NCBI GenBank assembly: GCA_965112735.1
Contig: OZ218952.1
Location: 2,356,001-2,420,000, forward strand
Length of the DNA: 64,000 bases
Origin: Phaeosaccion multiseriatum
Taxonomy: Eukaryota > Ochrophyta, other classes
Direction: 5' to 3'
A program made the position numbers and the translations under genes. Positions 1 through 12,301 of the stretch are shown in pieces (positions within the stretch are counted from its first letter, which is position 1; the number at the start of each line of letters is the position of its first letter). The notes beneath the pieces were generated by a model. It was not told where the DNA came from. It did no database searches and saw nothing but the letters and a program-made list of their open reading frames with translations.

Positions 1-1151
1 TCTCCTTTTTCTCCTGCTCGACCCTCTTCTGCGTGGTGACGGCGGGTGGTGACTGAGCCACCGCCACGGGAGGTCTCGGCATTGCTGATGAGTCGTCGTT
101 GTCTTCTCCACCTCGCCCGCCGGTTCTTAAGCCTCTTGCTCCTCCTCCTCCTCTGCCTGTTGCTCCTACTATTGCTCCTCCTCCTTCTCCTCCTCCTCCT
201 CCTTCTTCTTCTTCTCCTCCTCCTCCTCCTCCTCCTCCTCCTCCTCCTCCTCCTCCTCCTCCTCCTCCTCGCCCTCCCTCTACTGCTGTACCTGCTGCTG
301 TTCCCACAACCGGAGTGGTCTCGCTACTCTTGCTGTCGTCGTCGTCGTCGTGCTCGCTGCTGTCTAGAGCGTCAGCATCATCCGTAGAGCCATCGTCGCT
401 CTCCGCGCTGCGACCGTAACGCTCGGGGTCGATGGTGCCCAGGGCAACCTCTTTCGACAACTGCTGCTCCTCCTGCTGCTGCCTCTCCTGCTCACCCCTC
501 CATGCCTCCCCCTCCCAAGGGTACACGAACCAACGCAATGCCTCGTCCTCCTCCCCCATCACCTCCCCCGGATTGGAGGCCTTGACCTCCTTCTTATTCC
601 CTCCCCCATCCCCTCCCTGCAGGCTGCTCAGCGTCTCTTCCGCCGTCCGCTTCACCCCCTCGAAAAGGGCCTCCTCGCTCTGTCCATCCGCTTCAGCCGG
701 CGCCAAAGGCAGTCCCTTGGAGAGGAGTGATGGTGATGATGACGATGATGCTGATGATGACGTGCCGCCAGCGCCAACAATAGTGGGAGGAGGAGGACGG
801 GCAGCGGCGGCGCTTGCCCCGAAATTCCCCAACCACACACGCTCCGGAAACCTCGAGAACCTGGACTGGTGCTTCCACTCCCCTGTCTTATGGTTGGGGC
901 GATACTGCGAGAGGAAGCAGTGTCCATGCGAGGCCACAAACTCCACGGCGCTCAGAATGAAGTCGACTTCTGCGTCGGAGGCAAAGTAGGCGAGCGAGAA
1001 GCGCGTGAAGCCGGGGCGGAGGAGCTCGCGCTTCCTGAGAAGGGCCGCCTCCAGCGCGCGAGTTTGTGCCTCGTCCATGCCCAGCAGGGCCTGTGCGTAC
1101 GGACCGGCACACATGCAGCCGCCTCGGCTTTGAATGCCAAACAGGTCTGCG

Positions 1152-1213
<62 letters not shown>

Positions 1214-2973
1214 GGGCAGGGAAAGCGCGCGTTGCGGAGGGGGTGACAAGGAGAAAGACAAGGGACGAAGGAGGCGAATACGGGGGGGTGGTGGTGAGGG
1301 AAGTAGCTTGGGCCATTAGCACTTCACAAGCTGGGTGCCTTCCCACTCTCTCTCACAGAGGCTGTCGCTCTTCTTTGACAACACTCACCGTTCAGAAGGG
1401 CACCCACGAAATTGTAGTGGAGGAACTTGTTGGGCCGCGCAACCCCAGCAGCAGCGGCACCATCCCCACCTCCACCAACCCCACCAAGCGAACCATCTTC
1501 GGCGCCTCCTTTGCCGTGCGGGTCATCTCTCCTGATGAGAAAGCTCAGGATGGGCAATCTCGCCGCCGCCAGGTTCCCGAGGAGAGCAATACTGGGGTGG
1601 GAGGATAGCCTCCTCAGCGCCAGTTGGGCCAGCTGCTCCTCTCGCTGCTCGATGGCCTGCACACCCATGCGGGTCTTGAGCTGCATGACGAGGCCGAGGC
1701 GGATGGCGCCCAAGATGTCCGGTGTGCCCCCTTCCTCCCTCTCCTCTCGGTTGCTCAAGTAGCGGTGGTCCTCGGCAGTCACAAAGAAGACCGTGCCACC
1801 CCCGGGCGCGCTGGGGACGGGGTTGGCGAGTAACCGCTTCTTGATCACCATGACGCCAGGGCTGCCCGGCCCACCCACGAACTTGTGCCCCGAGAAAAAG
1901 ATGCCATCCTTGTACACGTAGGGGGCGTCCTCTCCGGGAAGGATGGGGTTCATGTCCATAGGCACATAGGGTGCCGCAGTGGCGTAGTCCCAAAAGGACA
2001 GCGCCCCCTCTCTGTGCAGTAGCGCAGTGACGGCATTGACGTTGGCGAGCACTCCCGTCAGATTCGAGGCGGCGCAGAAGGAGCCGATTTTGAGGGGCCG
2101 ATTGCGGTAGCGCCGGAGCTTCTCGCTGAGATCAGCCAAATCAATGCCTCCACCATCGTCACCGCCACCCTCCCCATCGTCCCCATGCCCCCCCTCCTCT
2201 CCCTCTCCCGGTCGTGGTCGTCGGCGTCGTCGCCCAATGCGCACCTCCCTGATGACCACCACCTCCGCGTGCGACTCCCGCCAGGGCAGCAGGTTGGAGT
2301 GGTGCTCCCACGGGCCCACAAAGACCACGGGTCGGGAGCAACTAGAGTCGTCGTCGTCCTCCGCAGCAGCAGAACCCGCCGCAGGAGGAGGAGAAGAGGC
2401 TGTAGAATGGTGCAGGCCGAGGATAGACACCAGCTTTGTGACCGCCGCTGTGCAGCCGCTACCCGTGAACAAGACGACGTCCTCCGCTGCCCGACCGCTA
2501 ATCTTGGCTTTGGTGGCCTCTGCCACGATCTGACGAGCTTCTTGACGGAAGCACGTGGTCTGAACCCCCGTAACGGAAGTCGAGGTGTGCGTGCTGCCGT
2601 ACATGGGCAGCACTTGCTCCATCATGAACGACTCAATGTGGCGCAAGGCCCGCCCCGTCGCCGTCCAATCCGCGTACACTAGAGGCTTGGGGCCAAAAGG
2701 GGTCGGGAACGCTCTATTGCGCCCCACGAGCTCCTCCCGGAGAGATCTGCATGCTTCTTTGAACGCGTTAGTAGCTCCTCCTTCGCCGCTACTACCGCCA
2801 ATGCCCCCTGTGCCAATGCTGTAGTCATCATCCGCTTCTTGGCTCCGCTCCTCCTTTCGTTCTGGCTGCTCGCCCGCCCCCGACCCCTCCAGCGCCTCTT
2901 CCATGCCTCCGAAAGTGCGGCCATGACTCTCATCAACCCCTCCCCCCGCTTCCTCCAGCTGCAAGCGTCCCAT
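1..2973 (-). CDS. Class V aminotransferase (cysteine desulfurase-like), 3' end missing
   Basis: PLP-dependent fold type I enzyme of the aminotransferase class V family; the substrate cannot be told from sequence. Two exons are visible: 2973-1389 and 1146-1 (off the left edge), joined across a GT-AG intron (1388-1147) whose phase rejoins exactly as N-D-L-F-G. Family marks are YADWTATGRAL near the N-terminus, SGHKFVGGPGSPGV carrying the Schiff-base lysine, and after the intron SRGGCMCAGPYAQALLG, a typical C-lobe motif. About 910 residues are visible, far longer than the 400-600 usual for the family. The excess is a Gly/Glu/Asp-rich tail that includes a poly-Gly tract (about 185-270). I chose the start MGRLQLEEAGG; an in-frame ATG at 3081 would add a less likely Phe-rich leader. 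It is head to head with BMS1. Whether it is a desulfurase, lyase or epimerase is open. Confidence 0.85.
1149..1212. repeat. (GT)n microsatellite in aminotransferase intron
   Basis: A run of about 30 GT units lies inside the single visible intron, close to its acceptor (AC-rich on the sense strand). ORFs across it are repeat artefacts. Confidence 0.9.
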
Positions 2974-3154
2974 GCTCCCTTCTACCTTCTTCCACTGCGG
3001 CCGAGATCTGTGATTGGCCGCCTTCGGACAATTTGCGTAGTGGCTGCGGATGCGAAGAGAGAAAAAAAAAAATGGCAGCACAGAGATAAGGCCTTAGAGA
3101 AGGCGTTATCCCAGAGTCCGGACCCGAAGATTGTGGCCAGGAAGAGCCAGAGCC
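2974..3154. promoter_or_regulatory. Shared bidirectional promoter region, aminotransferase/BMS1
   Basis: Only 181 bp separate the chosen start codons of two divergent genes. The stretch includes an A-tract (about 3061-3071). I see no convincing TATA box. Confidence 0.5.
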
Positions 3155-5319
3155 ATGTCGTCGGACGCCCTCGCTCTCACCAAGGACCTCAACAAGCCTC
3201 ATCGGGCACCCAAAGCTGGTACGCTATGGTCCTCCTCCTCTCCTGTGTCTCGGCTTCTGTCTTTGCATATGCCCTCCCTCTCTCTCTCTTCTCTCTTCTC
3301 TCTCCTCTCTGGGCTATATCCATATCCCCAACTTTTTCTCTGCTGTTTGCTTCCCCATACCCATCTCCTTCCCCCCCCACCCCCCCTTCCCCTTTCCCCT
3401 CCGCTCCCCCCCCTTGCTGAACCCCGCCCACCTGTTCCTTATACAAGCCTCTTACTATACTGTGCCGCCCATTTCTTTCCCGCACTGTCTACACAGGCTC
3501 CAAGGCCAAGAAGAAGGATGAGAAGGGCGGGAAGAAGGAGCGGTCCAACCCTCGGGCCTTCGGAGTCGCCAACGTCGGACGCACCAAGAGAACCCTCCAA
3601 CGGAACCTTGACATTGCGCAGAGGAAGGAGTATGTGCCCTTGGTGAGTCGGTTGGGTGGAGGGGGTGGTATTACATGCGTAAAAGTGTTGTTTCTGTCCG
3701 TCGTCCTTGCTGTGCCCTGCAAGCGAAGCACAGCACTTCACTCTAAAACCTCTCTCGTCGCGTCGGTGGTGGTGGTATGTATGTGTGTGTGTCGCAACCA
3801 CAAACAGGTGGACAGGCAGGAAGAGGTGCCCCCTCCCATCATGGTGTGTGTGATGGGACCCTCGGGCTGTGGCAAGAGCACCCTCATCCGCAGCCTCATC
3901 AAGTATTACACGAAACACAACCTCAGCACCTCCGTCACCGGGCCCATCACCGTGGTGGGGGGCAAGAAGAAGCGCCTGACTTTCTTCGAGTGCCCGAACG
4001 ATCTTGCAGGCATGCTCGATATGGCCAAGGTAAACACAGACGCATAGACAAATGGGAGAGAGAGGAGAGAGAGAAAGAGAGACAGAGAGTGACAGAGAGA
4101 GGGAGAAAAGGAGAGAGAGAGACTTCGTATCTTTGCGTGGATATTGAAGATTCTCCTACGTCCCTCTCCCATCCCCTGCCCCTTCCCTTCCTGTGTCCCT
4201 CTCCCTCCCCTCCCCCCGCCCGTCTTAAGAATCCAACTCTAATCCTCCCTCCGCCCTTCTTCGTGCCCCTGAGTGCATCACACCCACCTCCACTCCCTCA
4301 CTCCCACTCCCACTGCCTCCCTCCCTCCCTCACTCACTCACTCACTCACCCACTGCCTCCCTCCCTCACTCACTCACTTACTCACTCACCCACTGCCTCC
4401 CTCCCTCACTCACTCACTCACCCACTGCCTCCCTCCCTCCCTCACTCACTCACTCACCCACTGCCTCCCTCCCTCACTCACTCACTTACTCACTCACCCA
4501 CTGCCTCCCTCCCTCACTCACTCACTTACTCACCCACTAACTCCCTCCCTCATCCACTCCCTCACTCACTCCTTCCCTCCCGCCAGGTGGCAGACTTGGT
4601 GCTGCTCATGATTGACGCGTCCTTCGGATTTGAGATGGAGACGTTTGAGTTCCTCAATATCCTTCAGGTACACGTATGAGCGGATGAAGGGAAGAGAGGG
4701 GAAGGTGCAATTGTGGGAGAAGGCATGCGCCTTGGGGAGAGTGGGGGGGAAGGGGTATGAAAGAGAGACACGGAAGCCGAACCGCCTCTCTTCACCTCTC
4801 CCTGCGGTCCTACCCTGTCCTCCTCCTCCTCCTCCTCCTCTTCCTCCTATCTCCTCTCCTTCCCCGTTCCTCCTCCCCCTCCTCATCCCCGTCCTCCTCC
4901 TCCTCCTCCTCCTCCTCCTCCTCCTCCTCCCTGCCCCCTCCTCAGGTGCACGGCTTCCCCAAAGTGGTGGGCATCTTGTCTCACCTCGACAAGATCCCCA
5001 AGATGAAGACTTTGAAGGCCACTCGCAAGAAACTCAAGATGCGCTTCTGGACGGAGATTTACGACGGAGCAAAGATGTTCTACATGAACGGCATCCGCGG
5101 AGGGAAGGTGCGTGGAGGGGCAGAGTGGAGGGTGGAGGGTGGAGGTAGGAGCGTAGGGGTAGGTGGGTGGATGTAGGGGCAGGGCAGGGGAAGGGGCAGA
5201 GGGGCTGGGTGTCCAATACCTGTCGCTCTTGTCGGTATAAACATCTTATCGCACCACCTCCATCCCCCTCTCTCTGTCTCTCTCCCTCGCTCCCTCTCTG
5301 CCTCTTCCTTCCACAACTC

Positions 5320-5354
<35 letters not shown>

Positions 5355-6605
5355 CAGTACAACAAGGGCGAGATCCGCAACCTTGCTCTGTACGCCTCGC
5401 GTCTCAAGTTCCGCCCTCTGGTGTGGCGCAACACGCATCCCTTCGTGGTGGTAGACCGCCACGAGGACATCACAGATCCGGTGCGGCTGGAGGAGGACGA
5501 GAGCGTGGACAGGGACGTGGTCATGTACGGTTACGTGAGGGGCACGCACCTCAAGCTCGGCACCAAGGTCAGGCGTATGTGGTGTGTGGCCTGGCCCGCG
5601 TATGTGTAGTGTGGTCCGTGTGTGATGTGTGTGTGTGAATCTTCTTCTTGTTGTTGTTGTTGTTGTTGTTGTTCTTGTTCTTGTTTTTGTTGTCCACTCT
5701 GTCCTCACTTGCTGCTGTCGGGCCCTCACCTCTTGTTGCGTGTGTGCGTGTGTTATTGCGTGTGCAGGTGCACGTGATTGGGGCCGGTGACTACGAGATG
5801 TCGGACCTGTCGGTGCTGCCCGACCCCTGCCCTCTGCCCTTCAACGCGGGCAAAGCCGCCCACAGGTACGAAAACAATGAATGCTGTTGCGAAGGCGGCA
5901 CAAAGCTTGCCAAGCTTGCCAAGCCAGACAAACCGACGCCAGAGGACAGAGGGACAAACAGACGCAGCAGGACGTAGGAGCCGAAAGGCCTCATCCCCTC
6001 CCTGTCCCTCCCTCTCTGTCTCTTACACCACTCTCTCTCTCTCTTCTCGTGCTTGGCTCCTTCCCTCCCCCCCCCTCTCTCTGCAGGACCCTGAACACCA
6101 AGGAGAGCTTGCTGTACGCACCCATGTCCGACGTGGGCAACGTGGTGATGGACAGAGACGCCCTCTACATTGACCTCCCCAGAGTCAACTTCACGGACAA
6201 GTCGCAGCTGCAGAGGGAAGGGAAGGGTGGTATGGATGTCGACGATAGTGATGATAGTGCGAGTAGTGAGGACGAAGAGGAGGAGGAGGATGAGGAGGAG
6301 GCAGACAGGGAAGGCGGTACTGCCATCGTCAAAGGGCTCCAAAGGTAACTGCTTCGCGCCCTCTGTCTCTGTGTGTGTCTCTCCCTCTCTCTGTGCGCGT
6401 TTGTGTGTTTCTGCTATTTTCGTGCGCTTCGTCTTGCTTGGTCACGCCTCTCAATGCGTCTGTGCCTCTCTCTCTCTCTCCGTTCCCCTCTCGAAAAGGA
6501 TGCGGCGGCCTGTGGATGAGCGCATGGGGCATAGCTCTCTCAAGCTCTTCAGCGGCAGCGCAGCGGTCAAGGCTGAGGATGTGCAGGGTTTTGGAAGGGA
6601 AGAGG

Positions 6606-6636
<31 letters not shown>

Positions 6637-8151
6637 GGAAGACTCCGAGGATGAGGACGGCGACGACGAGGACGACAGCGAGGGAGATGAAGAGAGCGGG
6701 GAGGAGGGAGACAGGGCGGCAGCAGGGAATGGCCGGAGAAAGATGCCGAGGTGAGGTGGGGAGTGGAGCCACCCCTGAGGGCGTGTGCGTAGACTTTGAG
6801 TGATGAGGGCGCGTTGCTCGCCTCGCAGCCTCGTCTTGAGCTTGTTGCTATCGAAGACCTACTTGAGCTGACGATGACCTTCCTACGTGTCTTGTGTTGT
6901 TGTTTGGTGTGGTCCTTGTGTTTGGGTTTTGTGGATGGGCAGGGAAACGAGTGTGGCAGACGCAAATGGGAGAGTGCGAAGAAAAGCTCTGTTCGACGGC
7001 GACGACGAGGAGGGCGAGGGTAGCAGTGAGGAGAGCAGTGGAGATAGCAGCGATGAGGAGGGCAACAACGCAACAGGGGCTTCCACTCGATGGAAGGAGG
7101 GTATGGCAGAGAGAGCCGCTGCCAACTTCCTGCAGCGGCAGGCGAGAGTCAATATGCAGGATTTAGTGTACGGCAAGGCCAATCCAAGTGGGGCCGGGGA
7201 GAGTAGCGGGGATGAGGGAGAGGAGGGAGAGGAGGAGGACGATGGAGAGTTCTTCAAAGCGGTCAACAAGACAGGACGGCAGGACGGGGATGCCGATGAA
7301 CAAGGAGGGGGAGGGCAGGGAGGACAGGGAGGGGTAGGAGGAGGAGGAGGAGGAGGAGGAGGAGGAGGAGGAGGAGGAGGAGGAGACTCGAGCAAATGCC
7401 GCTACGACGCTTCAGAGCACAACTGCGCAAAGTGGGAGGAGGAAGGGGAGGGCAGCGCGATTGAGGCCATTCGAAACAAGTTTGTAACGGGCGATTGGGG
7501 AAAGTCTCAGAGGATGGAAGATGGAGAGGGGGGCGATGACGCCACTGACACCCTCAACGACGACGCCTTATATGGCGACTTTGAAGACCTCGAGACTGGA
7601 GAGAAATTCGGTCAAGGCAGTGGGGGGGGGGGAGGGGAGGGAGGGAGCGAGGAGGAGGAGGAGGAGGAGGAGGAAGATAGCGAGGAGGAGAATGAGCGGC
7701 TTGATAAGGAGATGGTCAAGACGCTGGACGAGCTTCGAGCAGAGAATGCGAGCAGCAAGGCGGCGGCCAAGAGTATATTTGATGATGCGTATGACCGCAA
7801 GAAGGAGGGCGGCAAGGGTAGGAAGAAGGGCAAGAAGGGGGGTGGTGATGATGATGATGATGATGACGACGAAGACGGTGATGGTGACGGGCTGGGCGAC
7901 GGCAGCGGCCGCAAGAAGAGTGCCATGATTGATGACGAGATTGACGTTGAGTTCTTGGAGAAGGCAAAGGCCCTCAAGGAGGCCCAGCAGGCCATCAATA
8001 GGAGCGCCTTCGAGGGGGAGCACGAGGCCGCGAGAGTGAGGCTCGAGGGCGCGAGGCAGGGCTTGTACGTGCGCATGGTCTTTCACGGACTGCCCAGCGA
8101 CTTTGTCAACAACTTTCGGTGAGGAAGGAGGGGAAGAGTTGAACATGCTTT

Positions 8152-8183
<32 letters not shown>

Positions 8184-11100
8184 GCTGTTGTTGTTATTCT
8201 TTTGTACCTCTCCTTAACCTCTTCTCCTCCCTTCCTCTCCCCTCCCCTCCTCTCCCCTCCCCTCCTCTCTCCTCCCCTCCCACCCCACCCCCACCCCCAG
8301 ACCTGAGGCTCCTCTGGTCGTGGGCGGTCTCCAGCCACACGAGACCAACATGGGCTTCATCCGCTGCCGAGTGAAACGTCACCGCTGGTTCGGACGCACC
8401 CTCAAGTCGCACGATCCTCTCGTGTTCAGCGTGGGATGGAGACGGTTTCAGAGCATGCCCATCTACGGATTGGAGGACGAGACCGTGGGGAGAGACCGCT
8501 TTCTCAAGTATACGCCGGAGCACATGCACTGCAACGCCTTCTTCTATGGGCCCCTCGTGCCGATCAACACCGGCCTGTTGGGCTTTCAGAGCCTGGCCAA
8601 GTACACGCCCGGCTTTCGGATAAGCTTGACGGTGAGTTACAGTCTCGTAGTAGTTGGGAGATTCGAACCACGTTTTCTTTCACCCCCCGGCCGGGCGCGC
8701 ACGTGCTCTCTCTCTCACTCCCCATCGCTCTCTTCCACCTCTTAGGGCGCCAGTCACATCCCTGCCGCGTCAAGGAAGTGCTTCGAAGTCCCTTCGTCTC
8801 ATCCCCGTCCTATCCCTCCCCTTCCCTGTCCCCCGTCCCCGTCCTCCGCCCACCGTCCTCTGCCCCCCGCCCCCTCTCTCTCTTCCTCTTCCCCACCCCT
8901 CCCTTCTCTTCCCCTGCCCCTTGTGTATAGGGGCTGATGCTGGAGGTGGAGCAGAAGTTCGAAGTTGTGAAGAAGCTTAAGCTTGTCGGGCACCCTACGA
9001 AGGTGTTCAAGAAGACGGCCTTCATCAAGGGCATGTTCAACTCAGAGCTGGAGGTGGCCAGGTGAGGGGGGGAGGGAGGGAGGGAGGGAGGGAGGGAGAG
9101 AGGGTCGGTGGGTGGTTGAGTTGGTGGGTGGGTGAGTGGGTGGGTGAGTGAGTAAGAGAGGGAGAGAGGGAGGGAGGGAGGGTGAGAGGGAGAGACGGAG
9201 GGAAGGAGCGACTAGGAGGGCGGGCGGGTGATTGAGTGAGTGCCAAGGGAGCGTGCATAGAGAATGTAAGGGGAGTCACATCCTCGCCCCTTCGATGCCT
9301 TCGCCGATACCGCTGCTCGCCCTCACCTTGCTTGCCCTCCCCCACTACCACCACCAACTCCCAACTCCCAACCCCAATCACCAACCACCCTTTCCTTGCT
9401 CTTCGTCGTTGTCTATCGTTGCTGCTGTTGTTTATTGGCAACAAACAAACAACCAAACAAAACAAACAAACAAAACGCACAAACATACAAACAAACAAAT
9501 AAACAAACCAACCAAACAAACAAACAAACAAACACAACAGGTTTGAAGGTGCCAGCGTGAGGACGGTATCAGGCCTGCGCGGCATCATCAAAAAGTCTCT
9601 CAAGGAGGGTTCCAACACGACCAAGAGCCTGGGGGGCGACAAGGGAGCCCCTCCGGGCACCTTCCGAGCCACGTTTGAGGACAAAATCTTGATGAGCGAC
9701 ATTGTCTTTTGCAAGCTGTGGATGCCCGTGGAGCCCAAGCGGTACTACAACCCCGTCACCTCGCTGCTGGAGAAGGAGGGAGAGTGGGCCGGGATGAAGA
9801 ACACTGCCATGCTCAGGTACGCCGTGTGGGGGTAGGTTGGTTGGTGGATGTGGGGTCGGATGGGGGGTGGATGGGTGGTTGGGTGCATCCATGTGTGGGT
9901 GTGGGTGTGGGTGCGTGTGTGGGGTCGGAAGTGGAAGTGTCCGTCCCTAGTTCATGTGGTTGGGTCGGGTCGGGCTGTTCCCCGGGCCAAGGCTAAGGTC
10001 GCCCCCCACGCAAGGCCATGGCAGCCCCTCCCTCTGCTTGGCGGCAGATGGAGTGCCTGTCAGTCGTCCGTGGTAATGGAGCCTCTCTCCTTGTATTCAA
10101 ACCCACTCGGCCGAGAGCGGCCTGGCAGCCGGGTTGACGGATGGCAGTGGATGGATGGACGATAGAGGCGGGAAGTGCCTATGGAAGGAAGGGGCTTTGC
10201 TTGCCCGTCTAAACCCCTTGTGCTGTGCTGTGCTGTGCTCTGGTCTTCGCTGTTGTCATCAGGCGTGAGAAGAAGCTGGCAGTGCCGGTGGAGAAGGACT
10301 CCTTGTACAAGCCCATCACGCGGCACACGAGGCATTTCAACCCGCTCTCCATCCCCAAGCGCCTGCAGGCCGACCTTCCCTTCGCCAGCAAGCCCAAGCA
10401 GCTCAAGAAGGTGCGTGCGTGCGTGAGGGGGGGGGAGGGCGCGCCGTCCTTGATTGCTTTGCCAGTGGAGTGGATCAAATCCCCCCCCCCCCCCAAAGTC
10501 GTCCTTGTCTTTCCTTTGTAGGGGGGCTGGTTCGGTTTGGGCTGGGCGGGGGGGTGTATACGTGTATGGAACCACGCACTTCCTCGTCTCCCTCTCTCAC
10601 GGGACTGGACTCGCCCTAGGCTGTGGCTCTCTGTGGTTCTGTCCGGCTCTTTTGTCTACCCACTCGTGCGTCTCGAGAGCTATGGGCGCCTTGTGTGGTG
10701 GTCACGTTCTATCGCTTGTCCCTCTTAACCTCCTTCTGCTGCGCTGCTGCGCTGCTGCTCCGCATACCTCGCTCCTCTTCTCCACCGCGCCGCACAGGGA
10801 CAGAAGGGCGGAGGCTACCTCCAGAAGAGGGCGGTGGTGATGGAGGCAGGCGAAAAGAGGAAAGTCGCGCTGCTGCAAGCCCTGTCTACCATCCGCAATG
10901 ATAAGGTCAGTCAAGGTGTAGAGAGTCTAGTTTGTGCGCAAAGGAGAGTCTTGGGGACGGGGGCTTGTTTGTCTAGGCTCCGACAAACACAAACACACAT
11001 ATATACACACACACACTGAGCACACGTGCACGCGCGTAGTGGCTCCTCTCGCTCCTGGTTTAATCACGCTCGATTCAATGTGTTGCTGCCATTTGTTGCT

Positions 11101-11357
11101 TGGACTCGCATCCGCACAGGTGGCCGTACGCAAGGCGTCCAACAAGAGGAGGAGGGACGACAAGATGAAGAAGATGGTGAGGGAGGGTCGCAGAGTCGCA
11201 GGGGGGCAGAGAGTTTTTTCGGGGGGGGGGGGCTCCTCGGCCCTTGGTCTGCTGTCCCCAGCGTCACCATCGGCACGAGACGGGACGTTTGGCTGGGACT
11301 GTCTGTCTACCACAGTAGGAAAGAGTCCCCGCCGCCCCAGCTCTATCCTTGCACCCA

Positions 11358-11392
<35 letters not shown>

Positions 11393-11741
11393 ACTGAACT
11401 ACCGAGCCGTCCTTTATCACCGTGTGGCCGACCGTGTGATCGGCCCTGGACAGGACTGCAGCGGCCGGTCGCCGGCCATGAGCCGAATCCGCTCCGGGCT
11501 CGCGCGGGCCATCAGCTGAAATCCGGCCGGCCCATAGGCTTATAATCCTGTCCGAGGCCGAGTGTGACCGACCGACAGTGTGACTTGACCGACTGACCCC
11601 CTGCTCCCTCTCCTGCGGCGCTTGCCTTCCCCACAGGCCATGGAGAAGGACGCCTTCGCAGAGGTGCACAAGGACGCCAAGAAGAAGAAGTTCCGCGCCA
11701 TGGGGCAGGAGCAGGCCAGGAGAGCAAGGAATGAGGGATGA
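3155..11741 (+). CDS. BMS1: BMS1 ribosome biogenesis GTPase
   Basis: Nucleolar GTPase of the small-subunit processome; with RCL1 it drives early 18S rRNA processing. Seventeen exons give 1,274 residues, in line with the family: 3155-3218, 3497-3642, 3808-4029, 4587-4667, 4946-5107, 5358-5567, 5768-5865, 6087-6344, 6499-6750, 6943-8118, 8301-8631, 8931-9061, 9541-9816, 10263-10410, 10798-10905, 11120-11176, 11637-11741. All junctions are GT-AG and the total is divisible by three. The P-loop GPSGCGKST sits near residues 87-95. Next come the AARP2CN-type region (HPFVVVDRHEDITDP), long acidic Asp/Glu stretches in exons 8-10 with a poly-Gly insert, then the conserved C-terminal block (FRPEAPLVVGGL, NMGFIRCRVKRHRWF, GLLGFQSLAKYTPGFRISLTG). 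The end is Lys-rich. Introns are loaded with microsatellites. Confidence 0.96.
4280..4586 (+). repeat. CCCTCACTCACT minisatellite in BMS1 intron 3
   Basis: Tandem units of CTCACTCACTCACCCACTG and CCTCCCTCC fill the 3' half of the intron right up to the acceptor at 4586, so the repeat itself is the polypyrimidine tract. Translations across it are artefacts. Confidence 0.85.
7336..7386 (+). repeat. (GGA)n tract coding poly-Gly inside BMS1 exon 10
   Basis: About 16 GGA units encode a Gly run in the acidic central region of BMS1. The region is not part of the conserved GTPase or C-terminal blocks. Confidence 0.85.
8154..8196 (+). repeat. (TTG)n microsatellite in BMS1 intron 10
   Basis: A TTG repeat follows the donor at 8119. 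The rest of the intron is CT-rich up to the acceptor at 8300. Confidence 0.85.
9435..9540 (+). repeat. (CAAA)n-type repeat at the end of BMS1 intron 12
   Basis: An A/C-rich CAAA repeat runs to the acceptor at 9540. This is unusual because it leaves no pyrimidine tract directly before the AG. Confidence 0.85.
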
Positions 11742-12301
11742 AAAGGGAAAGGGGGCAAATATACTCAACCTTACACTGGCAGTATCAGGCGAAATGAGGG
11801 GGGAGGGCGGAGAAAATACGTAGTATTATTTTCCGACCGTTGGCCAAAAAAAGGAGAAAAAAAACATTTGAGGAAATTTTCCCCGCCTGCGGCACCACCC
11901 CTCTGCTCCCACTGGCTGCGCGACAGAGTAAAGGGACAGATGAGAAGATGATTCATCCTGAAGTCACTTCCCTTTCAAATTTCCAGACCTTGAGTTTTCT
12001 GTAATTTTGGGGCCCCCGCCCGCCACCCCCGGCTCCCCGGCCCGAGCGGCGTTCCCCCCCTCAAGTAATGCCCTCACAGAATCCGGCGGGCCTACTTTGC
12101 CAACCCCTGGTGACCCCCGTCGCGCCCCTCAGGTGCGGAAGAGACGTGCGGCCCGGGTACGGCTGTTGAAGGTTACCCCTCATAGAAGGATTAAATACAG
12201 CTGGTAAACATCAGCAGGGTGGGCCGTGATACTGTAGCAGGCTCTGTTGCCTCTCTCCCTCTGTCGGTTGAGCATGGCCTTTCTTGAAAAGTAGTACAAG
12301 G
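11742..12301. other. Intergenic BMS1-Myb
   Basis: 560 bp between two genes on the + strand. It holds the BMS1 3' flank (A/T-rich around 11820-11880), a GC-rich block about 12005-12180 and the Myb promoter. A possible TATA-like element, TTAAATACAG, lies near 12190. I see no gene or RNA. Confidence 0.5.

Noticed and set aside
8640-8690. tRNA-like GGTTCGAAT on the minus strand in a BMS1 intron
   Set aside because: The flanking bases do not pair as a T-stem and no acceptor stem or D-arm can be placed.
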